A DNA stretch of 64,000 nucleotides from Bacillus sp. FJAT-27225 (GCF_001685025.1 NZ_MAYU01000001.1:999971-1063970), one strand, 5' to 3'; counted from the first letter of the stretch, positions 18,227-27,046 are shown. The notes: generated by a model not told the origin, from the letters alone. Translations and numbers: made by a program.

Positions 18227-19266
18227 TATACGATCATCTCCTCAAGAAATGGCTGAGCAACCTCTTTAAGGATAATGCCTCTATCAATTAATTCCTTAAT
18301 ATTAGCCTCAAGTGTATGCATACCAAGCGCCCGGGATGTTTGCATAATGCTCGGTATCTGGTGGATCTTTTCATTTCGGATTAGGTTGGCTATGGCTGGA
18401 TTATTAATCATGATTTCGGTTGCTGCCCTCCGTCCCATTTTATCGGCGGTCTGGAATAATCGCTGTGAGATAATTCCAACAAGTACCGAAGCAAGCTGGA
18501 CTCGGATTTGCGGCTGTTGGGATGGCGGGAAGACATCGATAATCCTGTTGATAGTTGCCGGGGCGCTTGATGTATGCAATGTACCTAATACAAGATGCCC
18601 TGTTTCCGCAGCTGTGATTGCTGTCCCAATTGTCTCAAGGTCACGCATCTCCCCGACCAGAATAACATCAGGGTCCTGGCGGAGTGCAGCCCGGAGGCCA
18701 TTCGCGAAATTGCCGGTGTCATAGCCGACCTCACGCTGGTCAATGACCGAGTTGCCATGTTTATGCAAATATTCAATAGGGTCTTCTAGCGTAATGATGT
18801 GCTTTCGCATCGTCAGATTCATATAATGAATCATCGATGCGAGAGTTGTAGATTTCCCGCTCCCCGTCGGTCCGGTAACAAGGACAAGTCCCTGTGGCTT
18901 TTCCATCAATTTCTTCAATGTATCCGGCATGCTGAGTTCTTCAATAGTCGGAATCTTTGAGGAGACTATCCTCAACGCAATCGCTATACAGTTCCTTTGA
19001 TGGTATGTGTTCACCCTAAATCGTGATACTCCAGGGACGCTGTAGGAGAAATCAAGCTCTCCTTTCTCCTTAAAAACATCCCACATACCTTCCGGGACAA
19101 TGGCTCTAGCCATACTATCCGTATCGGCAGGCTTAAGCATCTCCTTGCCATAGCGTTTTAAATCTCCATTAATCCTCATGATAGGAGGCACACCGACAGT
19201 CAAATGAATGTCAGATGCCCTGTGCTCAGAGGCGGCCCTTAAAATCATATCGATTTGTTCTTTCAT
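18226..19266 (-). CDS. pilT: Pilus retraction ATPase PilT
   Basis: PilT powers pilus depolymerisation. I start it at the ATG at 19266 (MKEQIDMILRAASEHRASDIHL), which follows AGGAG with 7-nt spacing; the in-frame upstream start overlaps pilB. The 346-residue protein has Walker A GPTGSGKST (about 132-140), the Asp and His boxes, and the PilT-specific AIRNLIRE-like stretch (AIANLIRNEKIHQI). Its presence implies retractable pili, unlike the comG pseudopilus, which has no PilT. Confidence 0.96.
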   Translation of the reverse strand: MKEQIDMILRAASEHRASDIHLTVGVPPIMRINGDLKRYGKEMLKPADTDSMARAIVPEGMWDVFKEKGELDFSYSVPGVSRFRVNTYHQRNCIAIALRIVSSKIPTIEELSMPDTLKKLMEKPQGLVLVTGPTGSGKSTTLASMIHYMNLTMRKHIITLEDPIEYLHKHGNSVIDQREVGYDTGNFANGLRAALRQDPDVILVGEMRDLETIGTAITAAETGHLVLGTLHTSSAPATINRIIDVFPPSQQPQIRVQLASVLVGIISQRLFQTADKMGRRAATEIMINNPAIANLIRNEKIHQIPSIMQTSRALGMHTLEANIKELIDRGIILKEVAQPFLEEMIV

Positions 19267-19276
19267 ATGTGCTCTC

Positions 19277-20938
19277 CTACTCCAGAATCGCAACTCTCAA
19301 TACTTCTTCGGTTGTGGTGAGACCTTGTTTTATTTTTAGCAATCCATCATCAATCAAAAAGATCGTTTTATTTCTAATGGCCACTTCTTTAAGATGCTGG
19401 AACGATTCCCCATCCATGATGACCCTGCGGATTTCATCCGTAATGGATAGAACTTCGTGGAGGGCAATTCTGCCTTTATAGCCACTCATACTACAGGATG
19501 AACAACCCCTGCCGCGCGGAACCTTTTCAATTTTAATACCGCGCCGGGCGAAAATCTCAAGTTCTCGTTTTGATGGCTCAACCAGCTCCATGCAATCCCG
19601 GCACACCTTGCGTACAAGCCTCTGGGCTACAACACCAGCTAGGGAGGCAGCAACCATGAACGGCTCAACGCCCATATCAATCAGCCTGGAAACAGTGCCA
19701 AGTGCATCATTGGTATGGAGCGTACTTAGTACAAGATGTCCAGTCAGTGAAGCCCGGACTGCAATGTCCGCGGTTTCTTTATCTCGTATTTCCCCGACCA
19801 TAATGATATTGGGGTCCTGACGAAGAATCGAACGTAAACCTGCTGCAAAAGTCATCCCGACATTCGGGTTAACCTGAATTTGGTTTATGCCTTCCAACTG
19901 ATATTCAACCGGGTCCTCAACAGTGATTATGTTTACTTCTTCGCTATTTAGCTTGTTTAGTGCCGCATAAAGTGTAGAAGATTTTCCGGAACCTGTTGGT
20001 CCAGTGATAAGGACAATTCCGGTTGGACGCTCGATCATGTCCAGGAAACGTTTGTAATTTAATTGATTGAAACCAAGTTTGGCAAGGTCGTTCAACGTAC
20101 TCCCCATATCAAGGATCCGAAGGACAATTTTTTCCCCGTAAACAGTCGGAAGAGTGGAAACCCTTAAGTCGATCGGATGAAAATCGAGATTCACCTTAAT
20201 CCGTCCATCCTGAGGAATCCGGTATTCGGTTATATCAAGGTTCGACATAATTTTAATCCGGGCAGACAAAATATTTTGCATGCTCTTAGGCAGGACTCGT
20301 TCAACCCGAAGTACCCCATCGACACGGTACCTAATCACTACTTTTGTTTCATGAGGATCGATGTGGATATCGCTCGCCCGCTGGACAGCTGCGTTGACGA
20401 GAATCTGATTTACCAGACGGACAATTGGTGAATCTAGGTCTGTTACATCCTCACTACTTGAGTTGTTTCCTGAAGGAAGTTCACCGAGAAGTTCTTCAAG
20501 CCCTTCATCCGTGTTGTAATATTTATTGATGGTCCGGAGGATATCGTCCCTCGTTGCAATCGCAGTTTCAATTTGAAAGCCAGTAAGAAGCCTTAGGTCA
20601 TCGACAGCCAAAAAGTCAAGTGGATCGGAAATTGCAATAAACAGCTTGTCTCCCTCTTTTTTCAGTGGGACTAGCAAATGCCTTCTCGCCAAATCTTTCG
20701 GTACTAAGTTGAATAAGTTTTTATCAAACGGATAGCTGAACAGGCTAATGTGGGGAATGCCAAGCTGCATTTCCAACACTTCAATCAGCTGCAATTCGGT
20801 AATATAACCCCTTTGGACTAACGCTTCTCCCAGACGTTGTTTTGGAGCCTTCTCCTTCAGGGCTGTGTTAAGCTGTTCCCCCGTAATGAGGCCGGCTTCC
20901 AGAAGCAAGTCACCGAGCCGCTTCCGTGTTTGTCTCAT
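19277..20938 (-). CDS. pilB: Pilus extension ATPase PilB with two MshEN c-di-GMP motifs
   Basis: PilB drives pilin polymerisation. The 553-residue protein has a duplicated N-terminal MshEN module. The two repeats both start RLG and span 24 residues: RLGDLLLEAGLITG... (7-30) and RLGEALVQRGYITE... (35-58), the second ending in Gln58 as in the known c-di-GMP-binding consensus. Next come the N2 domain and the ATPase with Walker A GPTGSGKS (313-320), Walker B-type EIRDKET, and a zinc-binding region with CRDC and CSSC. It lies 10 nt upstream of pilT in the same operon. Confidence 0.96.
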   Translation of the reverse strand: MRQTRKRLGDLLLEAGLITGEQLNTALKEKAPKQRLGEALVQRGYITELQLIEVLEMQLGIPHISLFSYPFDKNLFNLVPKDLARRHLLVPLKKEGDKLFIAISDPLDFLAVDDLRLLTGFQIETAIATRDDILRTINKYYNTDEGLEELLGELPSGNNSSSEDVTDLDSPIVRLVNQILVNAAVQRASDIHIDPHETKVVIRYRVDGVLRVERVLPKSMQNILSARIKIMSNLDITEYRIPQDGRIKVNLDFHPIDLRVSTLPTVYGEKIVLRILDMGSTLNDLAKLGFNQLNYKRFLDMIERPTGIVLITGPTGSGKSSTLYAALNKLNSEEVNIITVEDPVEYQLEGINQIQVNPNVGMTFAAGLRSILRQDPNIIMVGEIRDKETADIAVRASLTGHLVLSTLHTNDALGTVSRLIDMGVEPFMVAASLAGVVAQRLVRKVCRDCMELVEPSKRELEIFARRGIKIEKVPRGRGCSSCSMSGYKGRIALHEVLSITDEIRRVIMDGESFQHLKEVAIRNKTIFLIDDGLLKIKQGLTTTEEVLRVAILE

Positions 20939-20958
20939 ATAACATCCCTGCTTATCAT

Positions 20959-22335
20959 TTATTTCGGTTGTTCATTCGGTTTGCCCCAAAGGCCTCCATC
21001 ATCTTTACCAGGATTCTTAACGTTGCCATTATCGACATTTCCCGTTCCTGCCTCGGATGGAACTGTTGAAGGATCTGTTACGACGGGTTCAGTATTCCCT
21101 CCAGCCGGAGCTACGGTTCCAGGTTCCGAAACAGGAGCTTCTGTATTAGTTCCTGGAGTCTCGCTAGTTGGAGTAGTCTGGCTTGCGGACAGCGGCTTAA
21201 CCTCAATTCGATGAATAGGAGGATAAAAATCGTCTGATATCGCTTCGATGTCAATAAGTGTTCCATTGCTGTATACTTCACGATAAACTTTTATGATTTT
21301 TCCTTCTTTGCCTTCTTCTTTTACGTTTGTTTGTCCCGGTTTCAGAAGTGGACTAAACTGAATAATAGTCTTTGGCTTAAACACGTCTTCCCCGTCTGCT
21401 ACGACCTTATATTCATAAAGAAATGGCGTTCCAATTATCGTTGCAGTCAGCTTTCCTCCTGCATATTCGAATTTCAATCCGAACTCCGCATCATTTGGAT
21501 TGCGGAAGGAGAAGTCTAAGCCAAGCTCAGGCTCGATCCTCGCTTCAGATCCCAGCTCGGCAAAATCCGGAAGCTCCTTGCCAATATTCCGCTCAACAAT
21601 ATCAAAATTGGTTTGAAGCACGGCAATATAAGCAGCCGAAGCCATCATGCTAAGTGTACTAGTTGAAAGACCTTCTATTTTCTGCTGCTCAATAAATCCT
21701 TGAAATGAAAAATCCGATAATGCCTCAATTTTAATATCCGGGAACCCGTCCAGGGCCATTTCAATCTCATCCGAAGCTTCCTTCACCTTTACTGTACCTG
21801 TAGCAATGACTTCAGGTTTCTTGTTTGAATCGACTATAAAATCAGAAAGCTTCACAACTACTTCCCCTGCAGTTAATGTGGATGCAGGTTCTACGAGCTT
21901 TGCGTTCAAGTCCTTAAGATTGATTTCAATCCCGATTAATTGTGGAGAGATTTGTTTGATCCATTCAACCAGTATCGTTTCATCCAAGGTTACATGGATT
22001 CCATTTTGCCTTCCATCAACCAGTGACGACACTGTCTCCTCAGGAGCAAATTCAAACGGGTCTATTTCCAGATCAATTGTTTTTTCTTTATAAGCAAGTT
22101 TATAAGTAGTACTATTCTGCCATTCCTGGATAGAGGTTTTTAATAGGGCAAGGGCTTCAGTTGAAGACTTACCCTCCAGATTTACTGAACCAATCATGGT
22201 TCCTGGCTGATAGCCTTCTTCACCCGCAAAAAGAGTGTCAAAAGCTTTAGCTCCATAATGTGAAAAACTGAATATATATGCTGTACATAAGAAAAGGACA
22301 ATAAAAAGTTTTAATACCTGTTGATTTTTTCTCAC
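20959..22335 (-). CDS. Secreted/anchored G5-domain protein (VanW-like N-terminus) of the pilus operon
   Basis: The 458-residue protein starts at a GTG after GAGAGGGG. A single N-terminal membrane helix (about 7-25) is followed by repeats like the peptidoglycan-binding region of VanW-family proteins (IGSVNLEGKSSTEALALLKT), then a G5-like domain (about 330-395: IIQFSPLLKPGQTNV...YSNGTLIDIE). It ends in a Pro/Thr/Gly-rich low-complexity tail (400-458). It is probably extracellular and may interact with the wall. Its place 20 nt before pilB suggests a role in pilus passage or anchoring; this is inference. Confidence 0.7.
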   Translation of the reverse strand: MRKNQQVLKLFIVLFLCTAYIFSFSHYGAKAFDTLFAGEEGYQPGTMIGSVNLEGKSSTEALALLKTSIQEWQNSTTYKLAYKEKTIDLEIDPFEFAPEETVSSLVDGRQNGIHVTLDETILVEWIKQISPQLIGIEINLKDLNAKLVEPASTLTAGEVVVKLSDFIVDSNKKPEVIATGTVKVKEASDEIEMALDGFPDIKIEALSDFSFQGFIEQQKIEGLSTSTLSMMASAAYIAVLQTNFDIVERNIGKELPDFAELGSEARIEPELGLDFSFRNPNDAEFGLKFEYAGGKLTATIIGTPFLYEYKVVADGEDVFKPKTIIQFSPLLKPGQTNVKEEGKEGKIIKVYREVYSNGTLIDIEAISDDFYPPIHRIEVKPLSASQTTPTSETPGTNTEAPVSEPGTVAPAGGNTEPVVTDPSTVPSEAGTGNVDNGNVKNPGKDDGGLWGKPNEQPK

Positions 22336-22365
22336 AACGAAGCCCCTCTCGACTTAACTCGAAGT

Positions 22366-23154
22366 TTACTGATGATTTGAAACCTGTAACAAAGGTTCTT
22401 GCTCTTCCTTCTCATTGCCAGCAGCAACCTGAAGAAACGCTGATAAGTATTCATTCTCCAATTGTTGCTCATTTAAAGTCTCCAAAGATGATTCTTGAAG
22501 TTTACTAGGTTTAAGTTCCAGTATTGGCAACTCGGATTGATTTTCTTCAAAAATTAGAACTTGCAATTCACTTTCATCATCAAAAGGGGAAGTGGATGCA
22601 GAGGCAGGGTTGGTTAATGGCTTACTATTGTCTTCAGAAACGCCAAACTCAATTTCATCTAGGAAGGATAAAGATTCAGGATTATCATTCTCGCTAGTTG
22701 GGGTAATTGGAGATTCACCAGAAGCTATAGGAACCATTATCTCATCTAAAATACTATCTATGGTTATTTCTTCTGTAGCGTCTATCTTTGGCTTTGCAAT
22801 TTCTTCACTATTTATTTCTTGATGGACGGATCTAGTTGTCTGGTTTTCGGAAAAATCAGGCGCTACATGGAATAAATCTTCTTCATAATCATCATGGCTG
22901 CTTACTTGCTCAGTATATATACTAGATTCAAGTTTCCCATTCATGATATAAGCCCCAACAGCGGAAAACATTGTAATTACCAGAACCATTTGCCATAGAC
23001 CAAAAATATTTACTCCATAGGCTGCTATAATTGCCACTATGGCAGCAAAAGATAGTGTAATTATTTTTCCTTTTGCTGAAAGCCCAAGTGGAAGAAAATA
23101 AAGAATCGGAACGAGCAGGATGAGAGACCCTAGCCCCAAAACCAATGTATCCAT
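22366..23154 (-). CDS. Membrane protein of unknown function, first gene of the pilus operon
   Basis: I do not recognise a family. The 262-residue protein has three predicted membrane helices in the first 72 residues (about 3-22, 29-48, 53-71). A long, acidic, probably disordered cytoplasmic tail rich in Glu, Ser and Asn follows. The ATG at 23154 follows AAAAGGGG. It begins the minus-strand operon facing the divergent minor-pilin genes and shares their AT-rich composition, so it was likely gained with them. Confidence 0.65.
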   Translation of the reverse strand: MDTLVLGLGSLILLVPILYFLPLGLSAKGKIITLSFAAIVAIIAAYGVNIFGLWQMVLVITMFSAVGAYIMNGKLESSIYTEQVSSHDDYEEDLFHVAPDFSENQTTRSVHQEINSEEIAKPKIDATEEITIDSILDEIMVPIASGESPITPTSENDNPESLSFLDEIEFGVSEDNSKPLTNPASASTSPFDDESELQVLIFEENQSELPILELKPSKLQESSLETLNEQQLENEYLSAFLQVAAGNEKEEQEPLLQVSNHQ

Positions 23155-23257
23155 AGAAAAACCCCTTTTCCCCTTAATCTATCACTATTTTTTTCAAAAA
23201 ATTGCAAATAGTGCCTGAAAGATATAAAAAATGACAATTCTCGCTTTCTAAATATTG

Positions 23258-23263
23258 TATAAT
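23258..23263 (+). promoter_or_regulatory. Candidate -10 box for the minor pilin operon
   Basis: TATAAT occurs 36 nt upstream of the first pilin start in the divergent intergenic region, preceded by TTG. No convincing -35 lies 16-18 nt upstream, so this is a tentative call. Confidence 0.35.
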
Positions 23264-23298
23264 AAACTTACAGAATTAAAAAGAGGGTGGAGGCATAC

Positions 23299-23721
23299 GT
23301 GGATAAAAAATTCCATAATCAGAAAGGATTCACATTGTTGGAAGTTCTCCTCTCAATAGTATTACTAGCCATAATACTTACTTCCTTCCTAGGCTTTTTT
23401 ACTCAATCCGCTATTTTTAATAACAAAAACGAACTAAAACTTAATTCATCTCTAGAAGCTCAAAAAATCGTTAATGGAATAGAATTAAATATTACCCCCA
23501 ATGAAGCCGAGTTTGTCCTAGTAAACAGTTATAATAATGAACAGATTCTTAATTATCTTAAAGATAATGGTGTGTTGATGGATGACACATTATTTAATAT
23601 CGTAGTGGATTTTGTTAAAAAGGAAGTAGATGTTAAAGGGAAAAAAACGATATTATATCAAGCCAAAATAGTAGTAAGCAGTTCTGGTTCAAAGTCTGAA
23701 ACTTATACGTATGTTAGGTGA
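23299..23721 (+). CDS. Prepilin-like minor pilin 1
   Basis: I use the GTG at 23299 (140 residues) because GGTGGAGG lies 5 nt upstream; an in-frame GTG at 23287 overlaps that site. The protein starts MDKKFHNQKG, with a class III cleavage site before FTLLEVLLSIVLLAIILTS, a single hydrophobic helix, and a short soluble domain. It is the first of three overlapping or adjacent pilin-like genes on the plus strand and is strikingly AT-rich. It probably acts as a minor pilin that primes or tips the pilus. Confidence 0.85.
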   Translation: MDKKFHNQKGFTLLEVLLSIVLLAIILTSFLGFFTQSAIFNNKNELKLNSSLEAQKIVNGIELNITPNEAEFVLVNSYNNEQILNYLKDNGVLMDDTLFNIVVDFVKKEVDVKGKKTILYQAKIVVSSSGSKSETYTYVR

Positions 23722-23725
23722 TATT

Positions 23726-24169
23726 ATGAAAAATGAAAAAGGAATAACATTAATTGAATTGCTTGCTGCCATTGCTATACTTTCAATTGTCTCGTCTCTA
23801 GTTTTCGGTGTACTCATTTCTTCAAATAAGAATTACACCAAACTATCAGCAAAAACCGATTTAAGCAGGGAAGCAAATTTAATAATAGCTACCATTAAGG
23901 ATTATCATTTAAAGAAAACTAGCTATATATTGGATTATAAGGATGTAAGCTCAACAGAAAAAAGAGCCTATATTGGATCCTCAACACCGGATATTGACCT
24001 AACCAAAAAAAACCTAAATATAAAAATTAAAGTTGGTAAAACAAACGGCTTTGAAGGCACCTTCCCGTTAACAGTAGATACAAAGGAACCGTTATACATA
24101 CATCTTGAGTTAAGAGACAAAAATGTTAATAAACCTTACATAATTGAAACAGTAATAAAACGTTATTAA
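23726..24169 (+). CDS. Prepilin-like minor pilin 2 (PilW/PulJ-like)
   Basis: The ATG at 23726 follows AGGTGAT and gives a 147-residue protein, MKNEKG followed by ITLIELLAAIAILSIVSSL, a class III prepilin signal with Glu5. The soluble part (about 110 residues) is not recognisable by eye. It starts 4 nt after the previous pilin gene. Order and size resemble minor pilin sets such as PilV-PilW-PilX. Confidence 0.83.
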   Translation: MKNEKGITLIELLAAIAILSIVSSLVFGVLISSNKNYTKLSAKTDLSREANLIIATIKDYHLKKTSYILDYKDVSSTEKRAYIGSSTPDIDLTKKNLNIKIKVGKTNGFEGTFPLTVDTKEPLYIHLELRDKNVNKPYIIETVIKRY

Positions 24170-24182
24170 GGGAGGAATAGTT

Positions 24183-25217
24183 ATTATTAATCAAAGAGGT
24201 TATACACTTATTGTTGTTCTAATTATTATTACTATAACCCTTGTATTTGCTCTCTCTTTAAGTACCATGGCAATGAACTCACGTGTACAAATAAATAAGG
24301 TCGATGATATAAACAATGCAACTGATTTGGCTGAAATGGGTGTTACTTATACTACCAAGCTATTAAATTCAAATATTAGCAAGATTGCGAATGATGCCAG
24401 GATAGAATTAATTAAAGAAGCCCCAACAAAATTTGGGACGAATGTTGGTCCCTCTTTATTAGGAATTATAAATTATTATAATTCTCTTTTAGAAAATAAT
24501 ATTAAGGAATTTTTTAATAACGATGCTTTTACTAATAAGGTCCTAGTTGATAGTTCAGGCAGTAATTTTATTGTTTCCTCATTCAATGCAACTATTACAG
24601 ATACAACCAATATGGTGACTTTTAATAGCTTAGGAGATAATAATAAAGAACAGAAAAAGGTGTCAGCTAGTATTCCGTTACAAAGATCACCAGAATCGAC
24701 TATATCTACTCCCTCAATACCAGCCGGTTCTGAAATGGTTATTAAAAATGGAAATGGCAACAACGGGAGTGATACCCTTAATCCAACTTGCAAAGAAGGT
24801 ATCGATAATAAAGCACCTGTAATTTGTAACGAGGTAAATGTTACAGGACAGTTACTCATGCAAGGAAACAGACAATTGGTTATTTTAGACCATACGAATT
24901 TAGGCGGGGCTTTAGATATGGGAGGAACCACTGATTTATTTATTGGTGGAGATGCAACAATAGGACAATTAAAATTGAACGGAAACGTGAGTATATTCGT
25001 ATTCGGAGATTTGCTCTTAAAAAAGAAGATAGAGTCAAATGATCTTAATGGTAACTCTTTAGATATTTGTGTCTTGGGTAATTCATATTATCTGGAAAAT
25101 GGCATAAAAAAACCTTATGATGATTTAGGTGGGCGAAATAAATGCTCTTCTTTTTCAGGAAGTACTGATTGGTCCATTAATTTAGCAAGTGGTGTTACAG
25201 TAGACTATCTTCAATAA
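24183..25217 (+). CDS. PilX-like minor pilin, apparently starting at ATT
   Basis: The first in-frame ATG (24267) lies inside the hydrophobic stretch. Upstream in frame, without a stop, is INQRGYTLIVVLIIITITLV, a class III-type leader plus transmembrane helix. The only well-placed start is ATT at 24183, 7 nt after AAGGGAGG; no ATG, GTG or TTG exists in frame between the upstream stop and 24267. The resulting 344-residue protein has a helical middle and a C-terminal part rich in short hydrophobic-Gly strands (about 220-300), like a beta-helix. It is the last gene before a two-way terminator. Confidence 0.75.
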   Translation: MINQRGYTLIVVLIIITITLVFALSLSTMAMNSRVQINKVDDINNATDLAEMGVTYTTKLLNSNISKIANDARIELIKEAPTKFGTNVGPSLLGIINYYNSLLENNIKEFFNNDAFTNKVLVDSSGSNFIVSSFNATITDTTNMVTFNSLGDNNKEQKKVSASIPLQRSPESTISTPSIPAGSEMVIKNGNGNNGSDTLNPTCKEGIDNKAPVICNEVNVTGQLLMQGNRQLVILDHTNLGGALDMGGTTDLFIGGDATIGQLKLNGNVSIFVFGDLLLKKKIESNDLNGNSLDICVLGNSYYLENGIKKPYDDLGGRNKCSSFSGSTDWSINLASGVTVDYLQ

Positions 25218-25220
25218 AAT

Positions 25221-25271
25221 AAAGCGAGATTATCCCCATTTTAACTATTAGGGATAATCTCGCTTCTTTTT
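25221..25271. terminator. Two-way intrinsic terminator between pilins and the GGDEF gene
   Basis: A stem of about 16 bp (AAGCGAGATTATCCC with GGGATAATCTCGCTT) has a T run on the plus side (CTTTTTTA) and an AT-rich run on the minus side. It serves two converging genes. Confidence 0.85.
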
Positions 25272-26992
25272 TACTTAACATACGCCGCAACCCGATTCCT
25301 CCCCGCCCTCTTCGCCCCCACATACAGTGCGCGGTCGGCGTGCCTCAAGAGTGCCAGTGCGTCGTCTGCATCTTGCGGGGCGGTGGCGATGCCAAATGAG
25401 GCGGTTATTTTAATAGACAGTTGCTGAGAGCCGTCGGTTTCAATGTTCTCTTTAAGCAGGAACGGCCAGTTGGCGATGGACTGGCGGATCAATTCTGCAA
25501 GATTATAGGCTTCCCGGCTGGTCGCTTCAGGCAGCAGGATGACAAATTCCTCCCCGCCGTAGCGGGCGACAGTTCCCGATTCCCCGACTATCTTTTCAAT
25601 TCTTGATGCCAGTTCCCTCAATACTTCATTTCCACTTTGGTGGCCGTATGTGTCGTTTACCGATTTGAAATGGTCAATATCGAGAATGATAAGTGAAAGG
25701 CGTTCCCGGCCCTGGTTTTGCAGAATAGTGAATTCCCTCGTAAGCACTTTTTCAAAGTAACGATAGTTGTGAAGCTTCGTCAGTGAGCAGCGCTCGCTTT
25801 CCTCTTTAGCCTGCTCGTAGTGGCGGGCGTTTTCAACGGCAATTGCATAATGTGAGCATAAAATATCAACAATGATTACTTGCGACTTTTCGTAAGCCCG
25901 CTTCCGCTTCGAGGCAAGAACAAGCACCCCTACTGTTTTGCCATTTTTCTTCATTGGCACGCCAAGGACGCTTTCTGCTTCCTTAGGAATTGATCTGCTC
26001 CCAATTTGGCGCCACTCTTTCCGTGTTCCGAATAGAACTGGCTTCCCGGTACTCCAAACTGTACCACTGATTCCTCGGCTGCTATTAAAATCAAACTCCT
26101 GATTTGTGTATGCGATTCCATTTTCATACCGGTGTGACCTGACAAGCTGGTTATGCTCCTCCATTTCAATGACATAAGCATAGTCAACTGGAAGCATGCC
26201 GGCTAGTTTTTGCAAAAATAAATCGGTAACCTCATTTACATTGACCCGTTCGGCAAGCCGATGGCCGATTTCAGCTGCCTTTTGAAGGTATTCATTGATA
26301 TGCTCTGTCTTGTTGTACGCTCTCAGGACAAGGGAGACACCAGCAAAGGGACCTCCAATGAACAGCAGCGCAATCGGCCCTATATCCTTGTGGAGCATGT
26401 ACAGAACAAAGCCAAGCGGGAAGGTCATGACTGTCGTCAGCAATTCCCAAACAAAATCTTTACCGAAAAACGACTCATTGCTCTTGTAAATAACCTTTTG
26501 GAAAAACATGATGATTACTTGGTTAAGGGCATAATAAAAAATGGCGTAAGCGGCGGCGTACCAATTTGAGGCGTCATCACTGCGGAGGTCCGGCATGACG
26601 GTGCCGCCAAGTCCAAAATAAATCATCCCGCTTAGAAGGGATACGATGAAAAACATGATGGAGTTCAGCGGCAGCCGGAACATGCCTTCTTTTGGAATCC
26701 GGATGCTCAACAATAGGACAATCACGGAAACCTGGACCGTAATCATTTCAATGAACAGTCCGTAGCGGAGAAAAACCGCGATGGATACCCACTGGATCAA
26801 AAAAACGGGTACACTGTTAATGATCATCGGCATTGCTGCCACAATGGAGCCGAGCAAAAGGAACCCTAAAATGTCAATAAAGTTCAAATGGTCTGGAGGA
26901 GGCGAAATCATGTAGGTAAGCACTAGACCGGGTGGAACGAGTAAAAGCCATACAAGGAATATGATTCTCTTTGTTTTCGGTCCCACACTCAT
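25271..26992 (-). CDS. Membrane-bound GAF-GGDEF diguanylate cyclase
   Basis: This 573-residue protein probably makes c-di-GMP. Six or so membrane helices occupy residues 10-205, a GAF-type sensor domain about 235-380 (DYAYVIEMEEHN...VLGVPMKKNGKTVGVLVLAS), and a GGDEF domain about 400-573 with the active-site motif RYGGEEF, DIDHFKSVNDTYGH and LRHADRALYVGAKRAGRN. The product-inhibition site (RxxD before GGEEF) appears absent (the position reads GESG). It is convergent with the minor pilins, and a 12-bp inverted repeat abuts its ribosome-binding site. Confidence 0.9.
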   Translation of the reverse strand: MSVGPKTKRIIFLVWLLLVPPGLVLTYMISPPPDHLNFIDILGFLLLGSIVAAMPMIINSVPVFLIQWVSIAVFLRYGLFIEMITVQVSVIVLLLSIRIPKEGMFRLPLNSIMFFIVSLLSGMIYFGLGGTVMPDLRSDDASNWYAAAYAIFYYALNQVIIMFFQKVIYKSNESFFGKDFVWELLTTVMTFPLGFVLYMLHKDIGPIALLFIGGPFAGVSLVLRAYNKTEHINEYLQKAAEIGHRLAERVNVNEVTDLFLQKLAGMLPVDYAYVIEMEEHNQLVRSHRYENGIAYTNQEFDFNSSRGISGTVWSTGKPVLFGTRKEWRQIGSRSIPKEAESVLGVPMKKNGKTVGVLVLASKRKRAYEKSQVIIVDILCSHYAIAVENARHYEQAKEESERCSLTKLHNYRYFEKVLTREFTILQNQGRERLSLIILDIDHFKSVNDTYGHQSGNEVLRELASRIEKIVGESGTVARYGGEEFVILLPEATSREAYNLAELIRQSIANWPFLLKENIETDGSQQLSIKITASFGIATAPQDADDALALLRHADRALYVGAKRAGRNRVAAYVK

Positions 26993-27003
26993 TGCCTGCC
27001 CCC

Positions 27004-27046
27004 CTTTGGTAAAATAGTCTTAATATTTTTAATCATTTTACCAAAG
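27004..27046 (-). promoter_or_regulatory. 12-bp perfect inverted repeat next to the GGDEF ribosome-binding site
   Basis: CTTTGGTAAAAT (27004-27015) and ATTTTACCAAAG (27035-27046) are perfect complements with a 19-nt loop. On the minus strand the 3' arm runs directly into the GGGGGG of the Shine-Dalgarno sequence of the GGDEF gene. It could be a repressor operator, an RNA switch at the start of the message, or partly a terminator for folC's neighbour. Confidence 0.55.
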
